From contig CM076139.1 of assembly GCA_038025085.1 (NCBI GenBank), forward strand, positions 50,262,807-50,326,806: a stretch of 64,000 nucleotides of DNA. The letters are read 5' to 3'. A program made the translations under genes and the position numbers. Shown piece after piece: positions 10,907-25,100 of this stretch; the first letter of the stretch is position 1, and the number at the start of each line of letters is the position of its first letter. Below the pieces are notes generated by a model. It had not been told where the DNA came from and did not search any database. It saw nothing but the letters and a program-made list of their open reading frames with translations. The DNA is from Tetragonia tetragonoides (lineage: Eukaryota > Streptophyta > Magnoliopsida > Caryophyllales > Aizoaceae).

Positions 10907-12335
10907 GGTAGACATTCTTTTAAAATAGTATTTTAGCCCCCAAAAGATAATTTTGAACATTCTTAAAAGATGATTATCTCTTATGAATTTTGGTTAAAAC
11001 TTCCTTTATATGATTTTTATACGAAACTGTTTAACGTAAATTCTAAAATTAATAAACGCCAAATATTTTTATCACAATACTCCCTAAAATACTCTTTTAT
11101 TTGAAACCAACTTCATTTCTCTAGTTCATATTTCCTCTCAAATCTCTTTGTACATCATAAAGAACTAATTTTTTTTCTTTGGGTGATTGTAATATGAAAA
11201 GATCTAAAATTGAATCCCATAAATGATGTTTCGATTGACAATATATTTTGAAGCTATACATGATAGTAACAATTAAATTTGTGTTTTTCTTATTTATAAT
11301 TCATGGTTTAGGGTTTAAGTTTGGGTGGGTGGTTGTTGGGATCTGGTTCGGCGGCGGGCGGCTGACAACTGGAGTCCGATGACATCTGAGTGGTGGATGA
11401 ATGGATGGAGAAGAGAGAGAGAAAGTGCGAGAGGAGACAAAGCGGGACGAGGTCGCTGTTCCAACCCGTTATCCCCTAATCACCGCCAGACAGCCGACAC
11501 CCCACATTGAAAGCCACCGCTTGCAAGATCTCCATTGAAGGTTCGAGCATGTCGGATTAATAGCCAATTAACAATAGCCCCGCCTTTCAATAGCCCAACT
11601 TATAAAGGCATGATAGCCATTTAACAATTGACATGGTCAGTAACAAAATCCAGTTGAGAAACTGATAGATCAAGCACCAAAACCATACACATAGTGGAAG
11701 TTGATGAAGAGAAAACCATGAAAGAGGTACAGAAGGAGTGAGGCACTTGCAGAATATTGATAGACATCTATTTGCTTCATAGATAGAAAAAGGAAGGGAA
11801 GAAAGGTCTCGGGAGTAGTGGCAGAGACAAAAGGTAGGAGAGAGAAAGGTAGGAGAAATTTAATAAGGGTATTTTGGGAAAAAGTGTTTGCATTTAGCAA
11901 AAAAGAAATTTATGTTTTGCAATTCCTTTTTTATATACCTTTACGCTTTATCCCTAATTTCGTATCTCATATCTCATCTCAACAAAAGAAGAAGAAGAAG
12001 TGGAGCTATTGTACTTTTACGTTTTTGACTTCAATAGATTTGAAAACTATAATATTACAATGGATGCAATGCTTTCAAATATTCTAAAATTACATACTAT
12101 CATTTTTTGACTTTCATCTAACAAAATTTAAGATCTAGGGTGTTTTTTTTTCTACTTATTCAGTAATGACTAATGAGTTCGGTTTATTGATATGTTTTTT
12201 CTTTCACAAATTATAATTTAGTTCAGTCTGTCGATATATTTTTCATTTCATAAATTATAATTGAGTTTAGTAAACCTCAGTATAGTTTAATTCAGTCATA
12301 AAAAAGAACACGACCATAAATTGAAACGATTTTCT
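10907..12335. other. Intergenic region between hAT element and APC1
   Basis: No gene could be supported. A GC-richer patch at 11320-11520 has short open frames with no recognisable domain. Short repeats of the word atagcc occur at 11560-11620. A GAA run lies at 11986-11999. The remainder is AT-rich. Confidence 0.4.
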
Positions 12336-12789
12336 AAAAAAGGGCTATTTAGAAAGTACTACCCAGATTAGACGGAGATACAAACTATTTCCCAAGAAAG
12401 TGTCCATGTGGCTCTGAATTTCACTAGTTTCGCTATTTTTTTCCGTCCCACAGGCAAAAATCGCTATCCAAAATAGCGTGTTTTAAGAGATAAAGTCGTT
12501 GCCCACATCAGCCACTTACTTCATCCAAAACCGCCACTTGTATTAGCGAGTTTGTTTGATTCCATAACTATCAAAAACTTGTAGAGTGACAGCGTACAGA
12601 TGGAAGTCGCTAACGACTTTGACGAGTTTAGGCTGGTAAAGTAGCTGTCTTCATCAGTGACTCTCGGACCTGAAAGTCGTTATTTTTTATAGCGACTTTG
12701 ATTTTCGACCGGAGAAAAATAAAACGCAGCTTATGGAAAATACTAACTCAATCTAATTTAGGTATAATTTTTTAAAATAGTCTTTTTCA
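12336..12789. mobile_element. MULE-like element with long imperfect inverted ends
   Basis: The two ends, about 50 bp each, are imperfect inverted repeats (left agggctatttagaaag.., right reversed aagactattttaaaaa..). The interior has repeated words such as aaagtcg and gcgactttgat. A related copy lies at 32147-32638 inside APC1. Long degenerate ends without coding suggest a Mutator-like MITE, but no clear 9-bp TSD was found, so the class is tentative. Confidence 0.4.
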
Positions 12790-13005
12790 AAAAATTGTTC
12801 CTTAAATTGAATTTAATTAGTACTACATATTATATGTGGTATCTATCCCTATTTTTGGTACATGAATTTAAAAAGGTTAAACCGGTTATAATTTTCGAAC
12901 CGGTGGTCCAAATCAATCAACTGTAGTTCTGGATTCGTTATTGGGTACAAATATTTGTGCTAAGAAAAAAAAAAGAAAAAGAGAGCCCCAAAAGCCAAAA
13001 CGCAA

Positions 13006-13025
13006 AAACCCTGTACTAGGGTTTT
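13006..13025 (+). promoter_or_regulatory. Paired telo-boxes in the APC1 promoter
   Basis: AAACCCT (13006-13012) and AGGGTTTT (13018-13025) form an inverted pair about 160 bp before the APC1 start codon. A further AAACCCT-like word lies at about 13069. Telo-boxes near the transcription start mark plant genes active in dividing cells, which fits a cell-cycle gene. A GA-rich leader follows (13085-13162). Confidence 0.55.
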
Positions 13026-13178
13026 ACGCAAAAACTCAAACTATGGAAAAGAGCGGGAGCCAAAAGAAACCCTGAGTTTTGGGGCGAGAGTAGAGAGAGA
13101 AAGTGAGTGTGTGTTAGAGACTACAAACCAGAGAGAGGAGAGAGACTGAGAGAGAGAGAGCGCTTGAGCTCAGCGAAA

Positions 13179-16100
13179 ATGCCGGTCGGAGTTCGAGAGC
13201 TAACAGTGGTCGAAGAATTCAAACCCTTTGGTTTAATTGCCGAAGCTCTCGATGGTAAACCCACTGAAAATGTGTCTGACAAATACGATTATTTCTTGTT
13301 CGATCCAGAGGTTACTAAGGAGAGAGATGAATTCGATGGCTACGATTCTCCGGTGTCTTCAATCACCATCGATGGATGTGATCATGAGATTTTTATCCGC
13401 GGAAATCGGTAATTTTTTATTTATTTATTAGTGCAATTCAATTTTAGGTCGTTTTGGAGTTAATTGTTGAATGGAAATGAACTGAACTAGGTTTCAGTCG
13501 TTTGTAGTTGGAAAAATTAAGGTGATTACGAGTAGTTTTTACTAGGATTATTGTAGTTGATTTTTGAATGGAAATGAACTCAAGTAGGTTTTTTGTGGTT
13601 GGTAATTGGAAAAGTTGAGGTGATTTTGTGAATGTATCAGTTGAGCAAATTGAATTGAACTTTTTTTATTTATTTTGGTCGGACCTTTAATTTTGTGCAA
13701 ATTGGAAATGGAGAGAGGAGAGAAATGATCTTAGTGAATAGCCAAAGATTTTATCCATGGAAATCGGTAATTTACTTGTGCTTTTAGATTTTAAGGTCGT
13801 TTCGCAGTTAATTGGTGAATGGAAACAAACTCAGTTAGGTTTTTGTGGTTTGCAATTGGAAAATTTGAGGTGATTATGTGACTATCAGATCTTCAGATGA
13901 GTAAATTGAAAAGAAATCTTTTTTTTGTTTAGACATTTAATTTTGCGTGCATTGGAAATAGAAATTGAGAGAGAGAGAAGGGAGAGAAATGGTGAGAGTG
14001 AAAAGAGTTTTTTTTTAGATAACATGGCCCTGAAGTTAACAACTAGAAAGGCCTGAAGAGACTCGAACCTAGAGCTGTCAAATAGGTCAGGTCGTGTCGT
14101 GTTCGCGTCAAGGTTAGACGTGTCGAGAATCCCTTGACCTAAACCTAACCCATTTATTAATCGTGTTGAAAATCCTTGACCTGCATCTGACCTGTTTAAT
14201 AATTGTGTTACCTGTTTAATGACCTGTTAACCTGTTTATCTTTACTTATATTCTAACTAATTGAAATATGAGAAAAAACATAAATTTTACCTACAAATTT
14301 AAAGTTCTAACCATATAAGTGTATATTCAAGAGTCTAAAATTATTAAAATGCTTAAGATAGAAGGGATTCTATTACATTATTTACTTGTTACAAATTATG
14401 TGACTTACATTTGACAATTAAAATTAAATGTGTCGTAAGCAGGTTGTTTTCGTGTCGGAAATCTCAACCTTAACCTAACCCATTTAACTAAACGTGTTAC
14501 TCGTGTCGACCCATTTAATTAAACGGATCAAAATCTCTCAACACTAACCCGCTACATTCGTGTCCGGTTCGTGTCGTGTTGTCGTGTCGTGTCTGCTTTT
14601 GACAGCTCTACTCGAACCTGGGACCTCTGGAACAAATCTCAGAGGTCTTACCAGTTGAGCAACCCACTCAAGGTTGGTGGGAGTGAGTGAGTGATCAAGG
14701 ATTTGAACCCTGAGCGGGTAGCTCAGCTGGTAAGACCTCTGAGAAGTATTCCAGAGGTCTCAGGTTCGAGTCCCCTCAGGGCCACAAGAGGTTTTCCTGG
14801 TCATTAATTTCAGGGCCCATGAGATTAGTCAAGCAAAGCTTGGACACATGGTATCTACAAAAATAGTAATCAAGGATTTGATTGAAAGTTATAACTTTTG
14901 TGTGAAAATCAGCCCTTTAAACGTGAGAGATATGATTGAGACAAGCTGAAATTCACTACAAGCAGGGTTAAATGGGTCTGTAGGAAAATAGAAATGGGAA
15001 GACAGAATAGAGGAGAGAAATGGCGAGTAACCAAAGAAGTGAAAATTATGACTTTTGTGTGAACATCAGCCTTTTGGAAGTGAGGGATATGATTGGGAGA
15101 AGCTGAATTCGCTAAAAGCAGGGTCAACAGGACGGTAGGAAATTTCTTGAAATTTAGGCTTATGGTATAAGAAGCTATCCTTCAGACGCAATGGGTCTTT
15201 TAGGTGACAGAACTGTCTTTTGCTGAGGTTATAGTCATAAGCTAATGTGACCAATTGAATTTTTTTTTTGACTTTTGAGGTGAAGGATATGTGCTTGGGT
15301 TATCTAGTTTTTGACATTGTAAAGAAATTTGGCCCGTTTGGCCTACCTTCTTCCAACTTCTACTTCTCCTCCCATGTTTGTCCTTGTCAACCCGCTTTTT
15401 ATTCACTCGCCCATCCACATCCAACTTCTAAGAGTTTGAAATAAAGCTACAATTGGACTAAAAGGAGAAGCTATAATTTGTAACTTCTCCTTTCACTTCT
15501 ACCTTTATTTCAACTACTGGAAGTTGGAGGTGGGAGTGGATGAAAATAGGGCGATCAAGAACAAATGTGGTAGGAGAAGTTGAAATTTTGGGAGCTAGGC
15601 CAAACGGCCCTAAGCGTTGTGTTTGCCAAAGAAACTTCTGTGCCAGTAGATACTATATAACTTTTTAATTCTCTTCTCTTTTCTCTTGTATGTATTTGTA
15701 TGTATGCGAGTATGTGTATCTGTTGTGATAATCGATATTGAAACCCTATCCGCGTGGTAGCAGAAAGATTTGAGAATTCCTGAAGCGAGGGGTCCTTCTT
15801 GGTTGTTACTAAAGGTGCATATTCAGGGTTCTTCCAAGACAAGCAATATCACCCTTAGACTTGTCCAATGCTTGGAAGCCACCACTGGTCTCCCTATAAG
15901 GAATACATTTCTTTTTTTGTTAGCTTCCCTCGTGGTTGTATAATGTATAGTGACAATCTTACGTATGATACTATGGGGTGGGCATTTTCCACAAGATGTT
16001 TTTCTCATATGTCTGTGTGTATATGATGTCATAAAGTTACTTTCCTGGTTTCATTTTCATTTTTATTTTTATGCTGATGATGGCAATGCATTACCAATCT

Positions 16101-19100
16101 GAAGCCAGTGGCAACTTTGATTGAATTATTATTTAATTTTGTTTTGTTTTGTTTTTAAGTAAATATATCTCCTGCTATCTGTTTCCTTTGATGTGTAATG
16201 TTATGTTCCCTTTCTTTCCACACATCACACACACTCTTTATAATAACTTTAGTCATCGTTTTTGTCTGAGGGCGGGGTAAAGGGTTAGGAACATGAGATG
16301 ATTGACTATCGAGAGAAAACCAAGAGGCAAAAGAAGCTATTTAGCATACCAAGTAGTTGTTCGGATTTCTGTTTTCCCTTTGTTGCCTGAGTTTGGAGCA
16401 GCTGAACAATTTCTCAATTGGTTGCAGGATAATGTGGATTACGGGTTCACGTGTATACAAGAGATTCACTCTAAACTCTTCAGTAATTATGGTACTTTTC
16501 CTTCTTCATGTAAATGTATTTTTCGGTAAAAGCAAAAACTTATTCCTCATCGATCAGGGAGGCAATGTTCTGTATTTCACTAAGACTTGAACGTTAGATC
16601 TTATGAGGACATACTAGGGAATGAGGGGGGTGTTTTTGTGGTTGTGCTTTGTCAATCTTTGGTTGCATTTGCATGTAGAGTTTATAACATAAGTGAACCA
16701 CCATATCTTAAATGTTAGTGATGGATGGTAACACTCTTCTCTCTTGTCCTCCTCTCGTGTGTGCACAAGTGAGGAAGGTCAAGGAGGCAAGTAGGGGCTT
16801 GTACTGGAAGAAAGCGACAGGGTAGGGGCAACGTTAGTCTCTAGTCTAGCAACAGTGGAGGTGTTCGTTTCAGATATTTTTGTGTGCTTAGCATAGTCTT
16901 ATTATATTAGTTTCTGGGAAGCATGCGATTAGCTCTTTAGACTTTGGATACAAAGTTCCCGGAATGTAAGAACTGCCGTGGATACCGTCTCTCTAATATG
17001 ATGGAATTGAAAAGTGAACATCAAATACTAAAGGAAAAAAAAATCCATGCTGCAATTTCATACCTCACCTTTCTTCATCCCTTCTCCTCCACCATCATAT
17101 GCATAGTCTGAGCATCATCCACGGTTACATATTTGGTAATCATACATCTTCTGTATCTCGTCATAATTTTGCGTACTTATCCCACCCGACTTATTTTGCC
17201 ATACCATAATTCCTCCTAACAATTTTACTTGCTTATTCATCTCGTGCTCCTTACTGATTGCCATTTTAGCTAGATTATAGGTGAAAGAAAAAGATATTCT
17301 GAAAGGAAGGAGAAAGTTCAACTTATCTTAAAAGTTTTTGGCACAATGCAGCAATCTCTTTGTAAAAATTGATAAGGGTCCCTGTAAAGCCCCCAGTTGC
17401 AACTTGCATGTGACTAAGAGTCTAATAGTAGCTAAAAAACATGGCCCGCATAAAACTAGCGTCAGTAGCTCCATGGAGAAAGATCCTATCATTTCTTCCC
17501 AACCACAAAAGCTACACAATCAATATGGATATACTCCCCTATAGGGTCTTCTGCTTCTCCCTTCCATGGACAACCATAAAGGAAGGGGACTTCCAGATTT
17601 TGTATTCTTCAAAAACATCACTTGGAGTAATCACTCATTTTGGCCGCTGTAACTAGTCTGTCAATCTGTCATTAGTTAATCCATCCAAGTTATAGTCCAA
17701 AACAGAGCTCTCACCTTATAAGGTCTTTCGATTTCCATAGGAAATTTACTAAGGTTAATTATTATGATGAGATCCCCTTTGTATGTGATTGAGTAAGAGC
17801 ACCATGTAAAAAGATCCCAAAGGGTCTGCTAAGCGAACCATTTTATAAAAATTTCCCCTACAACTATAAGAATCCATTTTCTCTTGAAAGGGAATTCCGA
17901 CAAATAGAGGATCACCATTAGCAAGGAATTGGGGCTTGAGAATCGTTGCCCCCTACCTAAGACTCCTCCAAGGCTGTACCAGCAGAAGTTAGAGAGGATA
18001 AATAGCTGCAGTGAAAGTAAATCTGGGTGCTGTATGTAAATTGATGGCAGAAAAGAGATCGGAGCAGTAAATGCCGGGACTGAGTTGTGAATGTCCTTTT
18101 GAATTTATAGGGTTCACTTGAATGTTATGACCCATGTAAGCTCTTGTATACGTGACTAATTCTCTCATTGACTCCATCAACTTCTTGCCTTAGCACATGG
18201 TTGTATTTTGTTTGTATCGTTAATTTATCCTCTATGTCCACAGTTTCCAGTGGAGCCAAAAGCTTCTCTACTTTTTGGCTTCAGAATGTAATGGACTAAA
18301 GCAAAATGGCTCATAAAACTGTCGACACTTCTTATTTATTGTGAAGTTGCCGATGGTCGTCGCACTTCGGATCTCGGGTCAAACGGAAACAGCCTCTCTG
18401 CGAGACTCTCACAGGGATAAGGCTGCGTACAACCGACCCCTCCCTTACCCTGCCTAGGCGGGAGCCTCTTTGGAGGCACTGAGGTAATGTTGATGTTGAT
18501 GTTGATGTTGATGATGTTAATTTATCCTCTCAAGTCTCAACAGATAAATTAATTCGTACATGTGGGTCAAGCTATTTCACGGGAACATTTTGTTTGCCCT
18601 CCAACGGTTGGACAGTTTCTACTGATGGGTTTTGTACATCCGGCAAAGTAAGGAGGGCAAGTTGTTATGGACCTTGTGGTGATGCTTGTGTATGGCTATA
18701 TTTTAGTGTCTTTGGTTAGAGAGGAATGCGATTGCGAGGGTCTTTACAGGTGCTGGTAAGCCAACTGACTTTATTTGGGATCGAGTGGTGTATTTGGCTT
18801 CTCTCTGGGCCAAGGCAGCCGGGCTTTTAGAATAGTGACTTACAGATGTACAGCGCTTTGATTGCTAGTTAGCTTTTTCTTTCACATTGAGGACTCCTCG
18901 TCCTCTAAATTTTGTACTGTTACACTTCGTTTTATTGATAAACCTTTTCCTTATCTAAAAAAAAGATTCGATGAGGCATTATCTTAGCTATTGTACTCCT
19001 CAAAATGAATCCTGTATGCAATTTTCTTATTTCACTTCATTTTTATGCAAAAGGGTGGTATCTCCTCTGATGGATGTTGAATTCCAATTTTAGGTGTGTT

Positions 19101-22100
19101 GGTGTCATATGGCTCATACTCATACGTCTGGGGCTGTACTTTGTGTATTGCAAGTTGATTCTTTGACAATCTTCAACACTACAGGTGAGAATATCTAAAC
19201 CAATGTAGCTGTACGTATGTCTTCTCTGTTAAATCTGGACTTTTTAGAAAATGTAATCAGGTAGCTGATTTTGCTGATGTAAACATAGAATGATGCTAGT
19301 TTATATTAAACGCAACTATAAATTTCTGACTGCTGGGATAAGAAATCTGTGTGGATTCTACAATAGATTGTGACTTTAAGGAAAAAGAGGAAGACCCCCG
19401 CCCCCTCCAGTAAAAAGAAAAAGAAAAGAGAAGCAAAGAGAATAAAAGCAAAAAGAGTTAGAGCAAATTTTAGAATTGTAGATAAGATGGTTGTTACAAG
19501 TGGATTCTACTGCGCTAACCGAAGGTAGCACTTTGCTCCACTGTAGCATGAGAACAAATTGAATATTGTGTGCACCTTTATCTGCAGGTGAACTAACATC
19601 AATCCCACTTCCGGGTATAGTTACCTCAATATGGCCGCTTCCATTTGGGTTGCTTGTGCAGCAAGCAGCGGAAGGGAACCCTTCAAGTTATGTCCCTCTC
19701 TCAACTTCTAGCCCATTGCTCAGTGCTAGAGATATATCGCTCTCAAAAAGGGATGCCCGACACAGTCCTGTACAGAGCTTTGGTTTATCTGACCATGTTA
19801 GGAAAGCCAATTTAGCTTCAGTCGCATCACATATAATTTTGGCTGATCCACTTGAAGAACCCCAGGTGCACATTTCGGGCTCTTCTCTCTATACTTGCTA
19901 TCTTCAGTGTCCTTCCCGCCAAAAAAGGAAAAAGGAAAAAAGAAAAAAGAAAAGGGTTTCACCATTGTGTTTTTTTTTATTTTATAGGTTTCTTTTTCTA
20001 AATTTATGTTTGTGTTCTTTTGCGTCTGTTGTTTCGTGTTTAGAGTACATTGTCTAGGTTGGCAGTTTTTTCTTTCGCATATGTGCTACTTGGATTTTCA
20101 TACCTATTTTACCCACTTAGTTTTATCTATTATGTTTCCCAGCCAACTTATATTGATGAAAGAGGTGAACTAAAGATGATGAAAGACTTCGACGAGAGAA
20201 CAATCTGGACCAGTAATCGCATTCCTCTGATTGCTTCCTATAATAGAGGTTCCCAACACTGCATCTTCTTTTTGCCTTCAAGTTCTTGCAGCTTAATAAA
20301 ACCCTACTGAAGGCCGTTGTATTGATCTCTTTCTCCGTTGCACTTACAGACAAGATGCAACATTCTCTTTGGGTAGCAGAAAGTTTAAATCTTTGTCCCA
20401 GTGAGGAGGGAAGTTCTAGCTCTCATGTTATTCACAATGAGGTTCTCCGGAGGCAATTCTCTTTCCGAAGAATTTGGCAAGCAAAAGGTTCCCAGACAGC
20501 TTCAAACAAGGTATGTATTGCTTATTCTTTGCTCCTGTTCATCCTAGATACCGTCCTTTTGAAGCTCTGTCTCTCTCACAGGATCTCTCTGCTGGTTGCT
20601 ATTTATTTATTTATATTTTTTTGCAGCATGTTTATGTATGTACTGGCACTAGGTCATATATTCCCTTTGTATGAGAAGTTCCCATCCAATCCATTTAATT
20701 AATATCATTGCCTAGCAATTTAACTTAAACACTGGTGAGATGTTATTCGTCCATTGCCCTTACTCTGTGTATTTGGCATTCTCTATTTAAGCTTGGTAAG
20801 TGTAGGGTTCCTCAACTTTGGGAGGGACTAAGGGAGCAAGAAAGGAGGTAAAGTTATGTCCAAATGTGTGGTCTATCTGTGTGGAGCAGAATTTGCATAC
20901 TTGGCTCTACCTCGCTGGATGGTCTTGAGTGAAGTGATGCTTTGTTGTCTCGTTCTTATCTATCTAAAATATTTATTTCTTATCTCGTGTTGGCATTTGC
21001 TAAAGTAGTGAACTGTGCTCTTAGTTGCTCTCTGACTCTGTCATGTACTCCATGAATGGCTTTGTTACTTTTATTGTTTTCGTGTTTAGCTATGCGTATA
21101 TCGTGTCTCCTTTGTACAATCTCTCTTTAAAAAGAATGGCCTTTTTCTTATTAAACAAAGCAGATAAATAGTGTCCCTTGATTTGTTTTCCATACTTAGT
21201 TTTCATCATTGTTAGGTCTTTCTTGCCACCGATGATGATGCATCACCTATTATTTGTTTCCTTCTTCAAGAACAAAAGAAGTTATTAGCCATAAGGCTTC
21301 AAATTGTTGAAGTGAATGAAGACATACTTGTTGACGTAAAGCCAGACATGAGTTGGAGCATACAGGCAGTCGCAGCTGAACCTGTGGCTGTCACCCGCCC
21401 AAGGTAGTACAGTGCTTAATATTTTATCTGTTAGTGTTATTTGTTTAGTGTTCTTAACTGCAAGTGCAAGGTTTTTCAGAATGAAGAGCGGGCTGCTGCC
21501 ATTTGCTGACATTCTTGTTGTGGATGCAGAGAGCACTGTATTCCTTTATGTAAGTTTCTGGGAAACTTCCTATTTGGCCTCCCTTTGGGCTAAGGCGGCG
21601 GGTGCCTTTAAGGGCCTCCCGCTTACCTTTGTACAGCGCCATTGACGAGATTTGTAGTTTCTTTCGATTGCATTTGAGGATGCCTTATCCTCCTTTTGTA
21701 TTATTTACAGATTTGATTAATAAAATTTTTCCTCATCTAAAAAAAAAGTTTCTGGGAAACTTCTTTTTCTATTTTATAGAGGGGTGTTTTGTGAAGCCTC
21801 ACCCTGAGGCTGCAAAGTGCATCTCCCATTCAAAACAGGACACACATGCACTTGTAAAAGAAAAAATCAGAAAAAGAAACCATTTCCCTTGCATGTGCAT
21901 ATGTGTCCTCTTTTGATTGGGCCCGGGGGGGGGGATTGCAATTTGCAGCCTCAGGGTGAGGTAGCATCCCTCTTTTAACTAACACTAGAGCGCTGAAGTT
22001 TTAATCTTTTTGTGTTCTTTTTCTGTCTTTAGTAATATATTCAACAATTTGTTGCTTTCCAAATGATGCCTTATTGTTTTTTCAAGTGCAGTTTGGTAAG

Positions 22101-25100
22101 CAGTGCCTTTGTAAATATATACTTCCTTCTTGCTTGAGCAAACGTGTGCATGAAGAAACTATTGCGACTTCGGAAAGCAGAAATCATAAGGTGAAAATAA
22201 TAGGATTGGCTGACGCAGTTGGGGCCCGGATAAATGTAATCCTAAGCAGTGGGCAGGTACATAAAATTATATTTTTTTTCAATTAGTTTCACCTGTCAAG
22301 CTATACTGAGATCATTGAACTAGTGGAGTCAACATAAATTTAGAACCTTCATCTCTTTAGGAAAAAACCCTGGTTTCAGGGGGTAGATTATGGTTTGATG
22401 TTGTGAACTTTCTTTCTTGCTGAGTAGCTGAAGTTACTAAAAGTGTAATGGTAGGTAATACTAGAGAGGCATGTAAGGTATATGTCACCATTACATGAAG
22501 CGAGAATAATTTGTAACAGAATTACTTGTCATTGTGCTTGGACTCGCAGTGTGAGAATAAGTCAAGAAGAGCTCCTTTCTTTTTGTTAGTCAACTTATAT
22601 TTGCGTGGTTTATTTCTTATACTGGAGAAGATTGAGTGTAAAAGTTAAGAAGATCCTAATCCCTGATCACATGTTTTCTTCTGTACTTGGTGCTTTGATT
22701 GCTCTTCAGATCAGTCTGTGCTTAATGACCAGTTTAAGTCAATTCTCTGTTTCCATTCTGATTGTGTGAAGATAGTCTGCTTTGGTTGTTGACAGACTAA
22801 CAGAATAATGTAAAATTATTTACTTGTTTATAAGAAGATAAAATAGTTTTGTGGCCATCTGAACTTATGGTGTATGTTGTCTAGTGTCAACATGTCCTAA
22901 CTGCTTTAAGTTTCAATCCTTCTTCATTTCACACTGGCTTCTCAAATCCATGGAGTGATAATTTGTTGTGTTTTTCTGCTGTCTCACCAGATGCTTAGAT
23001 GTGCATTGCGAAGAAGCCCTTCATGCTCCTTGTCAAATGATTGCATCACAGCTATGGCTGAGGGCCTAAGCTCTCCGTTTTACAATCATTTCCTTCAGCT
23101 TCTTTGGGGAAATTATGCCACTTCCCAATTAGCAAAGGATGATACAAGTGCTGATTCTGAGTGGGAGTTGTTTTCGAGCATCATAAAGCAACTGTATAGG
23201 AACCCTTCATCCACTTCATTTCAAGATTCAGTTCATGTGTCCTGCTCATCATGGGACTTTCTGATAAATAGCGAATATCACAAGGACTATTGCAGTCGTA
23301 ACTTGCTCAGTGGAGTCTCAACTGAAGGATTGGTTGATAGGCCGCAAACACATGTGCACTCTTCTAGCAGGGAAGATATGCATATCCCTGAAGGATTCCC
23401 ATATACCAAGTTTCTCATTGAATGCTTGGATTCTCTGCATGCAGTATATGAAAATCTTAAATTAATTAGTCTTCGGAAGCGGTAAATTCCAAATTATTTG
23501 TTCTTTTGTCTGATAGTTCAGATTTTTGATGTTCTTTGAATTGGAGGTCCTTTAGTATCAGCTTCTGTGGGAGAACCGGAGAAGTAAGGCTGCATATCAC
23601 CTCAAAAAAAAGAAAAGAAAAGTAAGGTTGCATATAGAACATCACTGAGCCAGGCCCCTAATCATAGGTGGATGGCTTGTCCACTGTTTCCCCCCCCCCC
23701 CATTTTTTTTTTTCCTTTTTTCTTGGTCGGTATAAGTAGTTCATAAGTTTCTACTGAAATAGACTTCATCAAATGTTTCAGTAACCTCTACTTATGTGCT
23801 GTGAGGTAATAGGTAATTTTGATGCATTTTCAATCAAGGGTCTTAACAGAACATAATTTCTCTTCCGCTGTATGGTTAAGGTTGTTTTACACCTGACCCT
23901 CCCTTATTCTGCTCTAGGCAGGTGCGCATCAGGTGCACTGGGGTAATGGTTGGTACAATAGGTATAGGTTGTAGGATTTTCTTAATATATTGACTTCTGG
24001 TTTGTAAACTTATTGTGTGATGGATGCCTTCTAGAGTTCTACTTATTCCCTGAGAATGTGGGGTATGTCTTTCTTATATTTTGTTTATTTACCTTTTCCT
24101 TGTAGGGATATGGATCTTCTTGTCATTCTTTTATGTGACATTGCTGATTTTCTGGGAGAGGAGAATTATGTGGATCACTACATTCGTGATTTTCCTTTTC
24201 TATCCGAGACATTAAAATGTCAGCCTTCTCAGTCACCAAGATCTCCGCCAAGTTTATACAGATGGCTTGAAAGCTGTTTAGTTCATGGGCTTAATCTAGC
24301 TTGTATTGATGACATTCCACCTTTGGTTCGTAAAGATGGAAGCTTTGCTGTGAGCTGGTCTCGAAAAGTAGTTTCATTCTATAGCTTATTATCAGGTGCT
24401 ACGCTCATGGGTAGGAAGCTCTCTTCTGGTGTATCTTGTAATGTTGCTTCAGGTTCATCATCAACGCATGTGGAGCAAATGGTCCTTGCAATGGTTGCTG
24501 AAGGGTTTGGCTTGCAGCAGCTAGATCAATTGCCAATTGGTGTCTCATTACCTCTAAGACATGTAAGCCTAGTTTGTTAAAATTTCAGGATGAAACTTCC
24601 ATACAAGCACTCAACAATCAATGTAATTAAAATCACCATGTATCTTTCTTTCTTCTTTTGATTCAAACCATGAGTATCTGTCTCTTTCTGAGCGTGATTT
24701 CATATGCTGGTTTTCAAATGCACTGTTTTGGGTGGGTTGTCCACATTTTTGTTGCCCATATCTCTTCAACATTTTTGTCATTATATGCTTCTCATGTAGG
24801 CAGTTAATAAGTGCCGTGAGTCTCCTCCTACGGATTGGCCAGCAGCTGCATATGTCCTCCTTGGTCGAGAAGATTTGGCTTTGTCTTGCATGGCACACTT
24901 GAAGAAATCTGAAGAGTTTGAAACTCAAACCAACAGGCAGTTGGTATCATTGTCAACACCATACATGCAACATTTACAGCCAGTGACAATTCCCTCAACA
25001 GTATCAGACACAGTTGGGTTGGATAATTTTAAGTTTGAGGACATAGATTCTTCGGATGATTCTACTATAGATGGTATGGAACATTTGTTTAATTCTAGCA

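Noticed and set aside
13107..13178. Extension of APC1 exon 1 upstream of the ATG
   Set aside because: The frame is open by chance through a GA-rich leader with no ATG. The family's N-terminus starts at the ATG at 13179.
14715..14785. tRNA gene-like A-box and B-box
   Set aside because: The sequence cannot form a full cloverleaf with acceptor stem and is followed by a SINE body within a 13-bp TSD. It is the head of a SINE, not a tRNA gene.
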